From: an uncultured Clostridium sp. | Lineage (GTDB): Bacteria > Bacillota > Clostridia > Clostridiales > Clostridiaceae | Length of the DNA stretch: 44,831 bases | NCBI GenBank assembly: GCA_937927335.1 | Contig: CALBDU010000006.1 | Location: forward strand, 1-44,831 | Direction of reading: 5' to 3' | Part shown: piece after piece, positions 40,671 through 44,831 of the stretch | Layout of the letters: each line of letters begins with the position of its first letter | How positions within the stretch are numbered: position 1 is the first letter of the stretch | Notes under the pieces: generated by a model | The model's database searches: none | Told to the model about the DNA's origin: nothing | What the model saw: the letters and a program-made list of their open reading frames with translations, nothing else | Translations under genes and position numbers: made by a program

Positions 40671-40976
40671 TTAATATTTTCCTTCTGTCAAATCATCTTT
40701 TGCTTTATTCCATATCATTCTAGAACTGGTATAGATGTTATTAAGTATCCGCAGCATATCCTCAATCCTATCTTTCCAAGCTGGATCTCTTTTCTTTGCC
40801 ATCTCCGCCCGCCTTACATCAAATAGAATCTGGCTCCATCTGTCATATTGAGCAAGAGCATCTTTATGCAGCTGGTATGCTGTACCATAGTCGTTATCTT
40901 GTAGATATTTAAATCTGTCTGTAATTTGTATAAAGCTACTCACATCTTCCTGATATAAATCTTCAGCTTTCTCCAT
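40671..40976 (-). CDS. Hypothetical helical phage protein
   Basis: The start at 40976 (CTGGAGG upstream) is preferred; the longer frame from 41096 lies inside the upstream gene. The 101-residue product is helical and charged (FKYLQDNDYGTAYQLHKDAL; AWKDRIEDMLRILNNIY). The name cannot be given. It overlaps the end of the Myb-like gene by 14 nt. Confidence 0.55.
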   Translation of the reverse strand: MEKAEDLYQEDVSSFIQITDRFKYLQDNDYGTAYQLHKDALAQYDRWSQILFDVRRAEMAKKRDPAWKDRIEDMLRILNNIYTSSRMIWNKAKDDLTEGKY

Positions 40977-42141
40977 ATTGACCTCCAGTCCTTTTTCCTT
41001 GAAGTACCATATACTTATGCTGATATTGCTTCTTTCTTTGAACCTTACACCTGTCACAAATATCAACTTTTTTGCGATTGATAATAGTAGCTCCACATCT
41101 CCTACAATATTGAGGCTGTATTCTTATAAAGCTTGTACACTCATCACAGTTCCTTTCTCCAGCTGTACATACGTTATCCCAGTTCTTACATAGCTCCCTC
41201 TGCCAGTAATCGTTGCTATCATAATGGCTGCATATTAAACCTTTTAAAATACCAACAAAATGTGTAAGATCCTTTTTCACCTGGGATTTTTCCTCTATAT
41301 TTAGTAACCTACTCGTTATAGGCCTTTCTGGTCTCCCATCTCCCCATGATCCATTACCTATTAAATCTGCAGCCCTATCAATATTTTCCGTGAGATACAT
41401 GTAATAAACCCTGCCTCTAATTGCTTTAGCTGACTTACCCAGTTGTTCTGCCATCAATTCATAGCTATATCGATGTTTTATCATTTCACCAAGTTTGAAA
41501 TACTCTTCATCAGTCCATTTAACATGATTATCTGCTTTCAATGGTCTCTCTTTTATTTCCAGGTCAAGGATCCTTCTTTGGATTGCACCATTAGTCCTAT
41601 GAAGTACTTTGGATAAATCTTCATAGCTATACTTGAATGTTTTTAATAATGACCTTAAAGTTTCATCTTCATCACGTGACCAAGGTGTGGTTTTAACTTT
41701 AATGCTCTTTATGAAATCTGCTTTTCTCTGCTTATCAACCCACTCAGGCTCAGCTCCAAGGATATTCTTTTCAACCTTGTTCCAGTTGACCATTGATCTA
41801 TTTTTCTCAGCCCATTTCCAAAAGTCTGATAGGTATACTATTTTAAATTTACATTCCAAAACCTGTTTATACTTAATCGGGAAGTCCTTATTTTTCACCC
41901 ACGAAATCTGCATATAGCCTGACCCACCAGTGATCCCCAGCGCCTTAGTGAGCTGATTAAAAGTAATGTACTCACCGTTATCAAGAAAATTACCAAGCCC
42001 CATCCTAACCTTTTTATTTATGACAGCTCCAGGAGTGCGGTTTAAATGAGCAGCTATAGTTTTTATTGATAAAATGCCATACTTATCTTCCAGGTATTCT
42101 ATTTCTTTTGTGGTCCAATTTGCTTTACTTCCCATATGCAT
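40963..42141 (-). CDS. Multi-Myb/SANT-like DNA-binding protein with zinc ribbon
   Basis: The 392-residue protein contains three Myb/SANT-like helical repeats: WTTKEIEYLEDKYGILSI (about 9-50), WSRDEDETLRSLLKTFKYSY (about 155-205) and WTDEEYFKLGEMIKHRYSYE (about 210-255). Each ends in an HLNRTPGAVINKK-type recognition helix. The C-terminus has Cys clusters (AGERNCDECTSF, YCRRCGATI, VDICDRCK) for zinc ribbons. Such proteins occur in clostridial phages with no assigned role. It overlaps the DUF5651 gene. It is probably a DNA-binding regulator or replication factor. Confidence 0.65.
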   Translation of the reverse strand: MHMGSKANWTTKEIEYLEDKYGILSIKTIAAHLNRTPGAVINKKVRMGLGNFLDNGEYITFNQLTKALGITGGSGYMQISWVKNKDFPIKYKQVLECKFKIVYLSDFWKWAEKNRSMVNWNKVEKNILGAEPEWVDKQRKADFIKSIKVKTTPWSRDEDETLRSLLKTFKYSYEDLSKVLHRTNGAIQRRILDLEIKERPLKADNHVKWTDEEYFKLGEMIKHRYSYELMAEQLGKSAKAIRGRVYYMYLTENIDRAADLIGNGSWGDGRPERPITSRLLNIEEKSQVKKDLTHFVGILKGLICSHYDSNDYWQRELCKNWDNVCTAGERNCDECTSFIRIQPQYCRRCGATIINRKKVDICDRCKVQRKKQYQHKYMVLQGKRTGGQYGES

Positions 42142-42640
42142 ACCTGCAATTATCTAATCCCCATGAACTTTCTGGAATGAGATTTTCCTCAAATACCTGA
42201 TGTAGTTCACATGACTTCCAGTCTTTAGCACAATTCCTACAGTTTACATTCATAATCTCTTCACACCACTTAAAAAACTGTTTCCGCGGTACTACTGCAT
42301 TAACCATTCTGTCATTCATATCCCTGTAAACTCTCTGCAGCGTAAACTCATCAACCAACCTAAAATCATATTTTCCAAGCCTTTTATCTAATTGAACCTT
42401 TTCTCTGTCGCTGAGGCGGTTATATACACTTTCACAGAACTTTTTCAGATATGTTTCTGCGGTCTTCAGGTTTTTATGTTCTTCCTTGGTTAAATTACCT
42501 CTTTTATTCCAATCATTCAGCATTGTCCCAATCTTTGGCCCGTCAATTCCTCCATTCCTGTGCCCATCCATAAGTTGGAGTATTGACATCAATACCATTA
42601 TTTGATTTTTTTCAGATGCATTTAAATAATCTCTAATCAT
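42125..42640 (-). CDS. DUF5651-like phage protein
   Basis: The 171-residue protein has HRNGGIDGPKIGTMLNDW, a helical middle and a conserved end with Cys residues (VNCRNCAKDWKSCELHQVFE, then ENLIPESSWGLDNCRYAYGK). That end is typical of DUF5651, found widely in Firmicute phages near replication or recombination genes. The function is unknown. ATGA overlap with rusA indicates coupling. Confidence 0.75.
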   Translation of the reverse strand: MIRDYLNASEKNQIMVLMSILQLMDGHRNGGIDGPKIGTMLNDWNKRGNLTKEEHKNLKTAETYLKKFCESVYNRLSDREKVQLDKRLGKYDFRLVDEFTLQRVYRDMNDRMVNAVVPRKQFFKWCEEIMNVNCRNCAKDWKSCELHQVFEENLIPESSWGLDNCRYAYGK

Positions 42641-43041
42641 AATGCCTCCAACTGCAGTTCAACCCTTGGCCTATCACTGTAGTATTTTTCAAGGTGCAGA
42701 ACTACTATCTGTTTATCATCTGCATAAGCTATTTTGTTGAGTGCATCACATATAATCTTTGCTATGTTATCCAGATCCGGCTTCTTATCGGGAAGAATCT
42801 GCTTATTTAACATCTGCTCACGCTTTTTATTACTAATGCTCCCTGGAATGGTATAAAATGCTGTGATATTCATCTTTATATATCCCTGCAACATCGGGAA
42901 CCGGCTTGATACGTACAGCTCTTTAACATAGGTTTCATAATTGACTGTCTTTTCCTGGGTATGTGCTGATTTTGTCCAACGATTAAATTTCGGTCTTTGC
43001 TTTCCCATTGGCTCCCCAGGTATCTCTAATTTAATATTCAT
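42637..43041 (-). CDS. rusA: RusA-family Holliday junction resolvase
   Basis: The 134-residue protein shows the RusA pattern: N-terminal IPGEPMGKQRPKFNRWTKSA, then the catalytic-site region KKPDLDNIAKIICDALNKIA / YADDKQI with essential aspartates. It dimerises and cuts four-way junctions, so it resolves branched DNA made during phage replication and recombination. GGGAGG precedes the ATG. Confidence 0.93.
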   Translation of the reverse strand: MNIKLEIPGEPMGKQRPKFNRWTKSAHTQEKTVNYETYVKELYVSSRFPMLQGYIKMNITAFYTIPGSISNKKREQMLNKQILPDKKPDLDNIAKIICDALNKIAYADDKQIVVLHLEKYYSDRPRVELQLEAL

Positions 43042-43399
43042 ATATTCGCCCTCCCATGATCCTGCAGATTATATCTTCAGTTTTGTATCCTTCCTTGTAT
43101 AGTGGGAACTTCTTGCACATCTTTTTAGCTTGCAGTTTATTAAGACCTAGTACCTTTACAAGCTCATTTTCTGTATAATAATTTTTGTTGAGTTTATTTT
43201 TTAATTTGGCCTGGAGCTCTCTCTTATACTCCAGGTCTTTTTCTTTGCATCTATGCGGGGATTTATTCCCTCTATGATGCTCTTCACATAAAAATTTAAA
43301 GTTCAATGGGAAGTCAAGCCCTCCCTGACTTTTGAATACAATATGATGTTTTTCTGCATGAATTCTTCCGCATTCTGCACAATATTTATATTCCTCCAC
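43031..43399 (-). CDS. HNH-like endonuclease
   Basis: Start GTG at 43399 after AAAGGAG. Residues near the start show paired C-x2-C with EKHHIVFKSQGG, NFKFLCEEHHRG and H in SPHRCKEKD, the HNH signature. The C-terminal half is basic and helical. The 122-residue size fits phage HNH nucleases that assist packaging or act as homing enzymes. A hairpin lies just upstream. Confidence 0.85.
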   Translation of the reverse strand: MEEYKYCAECGRIHAEKHHIVFKSQGGLDFPLNFKFLCEEHHRGNKSPHRCKEKDLEYKRELQAKLKNKLNKNYYTENELVKVLGLNKLQAKKMCKKFPLYKEGYKTEDIICRIMGGRIYEY

Positions 43400-43418
43400 T
43401 GTCGCATCTCCTTTGTAA

Positions 43419-43442
43419 GGGGACAGGTTTTAAGCCTGTCCC
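43419..43442 (-). promoter_or_regulatory. Hairpin before the HNH ribosome site
   Basis: GGGACAGG and CCTGTCCC (43420-43427 and 43435-43442) form a perfect 8-bp stem around 7 nt, placed ~10 nt before the AAAGGAG of the HNH gene. There is no T run, so it is not a clear terminator on the minus strand. Confidence 0.45.
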
Positions 43443-43448
43443 TGTTTA

Positions 43449-44156
43449 TTAAGAAATTATCTGTATTCCTTCAACTCCATTGAGCTGCTCTTCCAGATAT
43501 GTCTTAATGCTTTGCATAGCTTCATTCCTCCATGCGCCGCCGTCTGCTTCGTAAAGGGCAGCTCTTGGTCCTGACTGCATCCTGAATATAAACTTGCTTT
43601 CCGGCTGCTTAATTTCAGGGAATGTCCTGTACGGTGCCAGAATAACTGGATTAGGTACTTTAACTTCATGTACACTTGCCACACCAGTTTTAACTGTTAC
43701 ACCTTGGCTTACTCCATCATCACCAACATTTTTTATAGCTTCTTCTTTTACATTACCGGTTACTCTTAACAATAAAGCTCTATCATCATTTTCAACAAAG
43801 CTACTTTGCAGCATGATATTAAATGGCTCTGTATCCATAAACCTATCAAATGTTATATTGTCTGGCTTCCAAGCCTTGCAAGTCATATATATTTCTCTGG
43901 CCACATCACTTCTTAACTCTGAAAGCAGATCCACCTGTTCCGGGCTTACTACATGTACCAAAAGGTTTGAGAATTTCTCATCTATGCCGGACTTAATATA
44001 ATCAACCAACCCGGTTAAAGTCGTTGTAATCAGCTTTGCCGGTATCGGATCCTGAACTCTATGCAGTTGCCTTGTGGAATAGTTCTGCCCATTTACACTC
44101 ATTACTTCAGCCTTACCAAGGCCTACTAAATACTCTAAACTTTCCTTATCAAACAT
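43449..44156 (-). CDS. DUF2303-like phage protein
   Basis: The 235-residue protein has the pattern of DUF2303/YfdQ-type early phage proteins. The C-terminal half reads VPNPVILAPYRTFPEIKQPE, then SKFIFRMQSGPRAALYEADG and GAWRNEAMQSIKTYLEEQL. The N-terminal part is less conserved. GGAGG precedes the ATG. The function is unknown, though these proteins are found among early genes. The assignment is moderate. Confidence 0.55.
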   Translation of the reverse strand: MFDKESLEYLVGLGKAEVMSVNGQNYSTRQLHRVQDPIPAKLITTTLTGLVDYIKSGIDEKFSNLLVHVVSPEQVDLLSELRSDVAREIYMTCKAWKPDNITFDRFMDTEPFNIMLQSSFVENDDRALLLRVTGNVKEEAIKNVGDDGVSQGVTVKTGVASVHEVKVPNPVILAPYRTFPEIKQPESKFIFRMQSGPRAALYEADGGAWRNEAMQSIKTYLEEQLNGVEGIQIIS

Positions 44157-44176
44157 TTTTCATTCCTCCATAATTG

Positions 44177-44563
44177 TTATTTTAATATCTGAAGTCTCTT
44201 TCTATCTTCGGGTGATGTACCTAAGACTTCCCCGGTTTCACTATCAACCTTTATTGCCTGCTGCCCTGGTAATTGCTTTTTATACTCAGAGGCTATAACC
44301 TCTCCTGATCCATCTCTGTCGATAAATATAGTGGCATGTACTGATTTCTTTGGAGCAAGAGTTGGCTTTGCAACAATATCGATATTCGATATCTCTCTGT
44401 CTTCTTTAGTTTCAAATACCATGTTGACTGTTATCTTTCTTTTGGTCTTCCACTCTGTATTTGGATCTGCTATATTTTTTACAACCTCCTCAATAGCTTG
44501 ATTGACCCTTTCTGATAAAGCTCCAGCTGCAAAAGTCTCCAGATTGTACTGATGTTTTCCCAT
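44177..44563 (-). CDS. Phage replication-terminator-like protein
   Basis: The 128-residue protein (SERVNQAIEEVVKNIADPNT; WKTKRKITVNMVFETKEDRE) matches the early phage protein often annotated as replication terminator protein. The name comes from database annotation and an actual termination role is not established. AAGGAGGG precedes the ATG. It is the promoter-proximal gene of this set. Confidence 0.7.
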   Translation of the reverse strand: MGKHQYNLETFAAGALSERVNQAIEEVVKNIADPNTEWKTKRKITVNMVFETKEDREISNIDIVAKPTLAPKKSVHATIFIDRDGSGEVIASEYKKQLPGQQAIKVDSETGEVLGTSPEDRKRLQILK

Positions 44564-44688
44564 ATTCCTTTCCCTCCTTTTAATGTATTACTATATTATT
44601 ACTCTCATACAGTGAAAGTATAATTTAGCCGTGACCTATGCTTAATTCCTCATATTTGAGACTTAAAGCTATTTTGTTTTAATGAGAC

Positions 44689-44831
44689 CTATTTATCTAA
44701 GAAGTCTTTGTAAAGCAAACTGGGCTGAACTCCTTTATTATTTTGGTATTTCCCGCTTGCGTATCTGTCGTATTCACCTTCTATTGCATGATAGTAAGTT
44801 TGACATATCTCAACACCTGGATAAATCATTA
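44689..44831 (-). CDS. Unknown protein, 3' end only (runs off right edge)
   Basis: A minus-strand frame ending TAG (44691-44689) encodes EICQTYYHAIEGEYDRYASG, then KYQNNKGVQPSLLYKDFLDK. An ATG at 44829 could be its start or an internal Met, since the upstream sequence is outside the window. It is not recognised. The ~125 nt downstream to the next gene hold no other feature that I can support. Confidence 0.4.
   Translation of the reverse strand, partial: MIYPGVEICQTYYHAIEGEYDRYASGKYQNNKGVQPSLLYKDFLDK

Noticed and set aside
41097..42141. Possibility that the Myb-like protein is a terminase small subunit
   Set aside because: A clear terminase small subunit is already present at 33842-34762 next to the large subunit.
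1..44831. CRISPR array, tRNA or rRNA genes
   Set aside because: No regularly spaced repeats and no tRNA- or rRNA-like sequence were seen on either strand.
34563..44831. Integrase, repressor or right attachment site
   Set aside because: None seen. All genes to the right edge are middle/early phage genes, so these parts must lie outside the window if present.

Overview
The window is low-GC Firmicute DNA, most likely from a spore-forming Clostridium (sensu stricto). It carries a SPOCS-domain gene, veg with a classical tandem promoter and a yabG fragment in the gene order typical of clostridia. It also has small Tyr/Arg-rich spore-coat-like proteins, and choline-binding-type repeats in both a secreted protein and the phage endolysin.

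Layout. (1) 1-1621 is host chromosome on the minus strand: a SPOCS/DUF3794 gene running off the left edge, a candidate small RNA, veg, and the last ~70 codons of yabG. The yabG reading frame breaks off at about 1621. (2) 1640-10064 is an accessory region: an XRE-type regulator lacking a convincing start, a small membrane protein, an IS3-like element (2806-4150), a secreted choline-binding-type protein, tiny plus-strand genes separated by hairpin-rich repeated intergenic DNA, an ArsR-like gene remnant, a LexA-boxed SOS-type gene, and a three-gene minus-strand operon with a HEPN-like protein. (3) 10065-34762 is the late region of a siphovirus prophage, all on the minus strand. Read in transcription order (right to left) it holds TerS, TerL, portal, MuF-type head protein, small accessory genes, scaffold, decoration, major capsid, connectors, major tail protein, tail chaperones, a lipoprotein cassette, tape measure, Dit, Gp37-like protein, baseplate and fibre genes, XhlA-like protein, amidase and holin. 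(4) 35213-44831 is the middle/early region, with minus-strand genes: zinc-ribbon protein, D12 adenine methylase, a two-gene cargo cassette (DUF6161-like membrane protein and an unknown protein), a frameshifted YopX gene, an ArpU/sigma-like late regulator, an ASCH protein, a Myb/SANT-like protein, DUF5651, RusA, HNH, a DUF2303-like protein and a replication-terminator-like protein. No integrase, repressor or right attachment site is seen, so the prophage continues past the right edge.

How it fits together. Packaging, capsid, tail and lysis genes form a nearly complete siphophage late operon reading towards the left end, where lysis and conversion-type genes usually lie next to an attachment site. 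The break in yabG, a mother-cell sporulation gene, is where such a site could be. This would parallel the sigK/skin and spsM/SPbeta arrangements, but the other yabG half is not in the window, so it remains a hypothesis. Several cargo units have their own promoter-like sequence and/or terminator: the lipoprotein beside the tape-measure gene, the MuF C-terminal domain with a small downstream gene, the HEPN-like operon and the DUF6161 pair. They are the best candidates here for undescribed inter-phage conflict functions.
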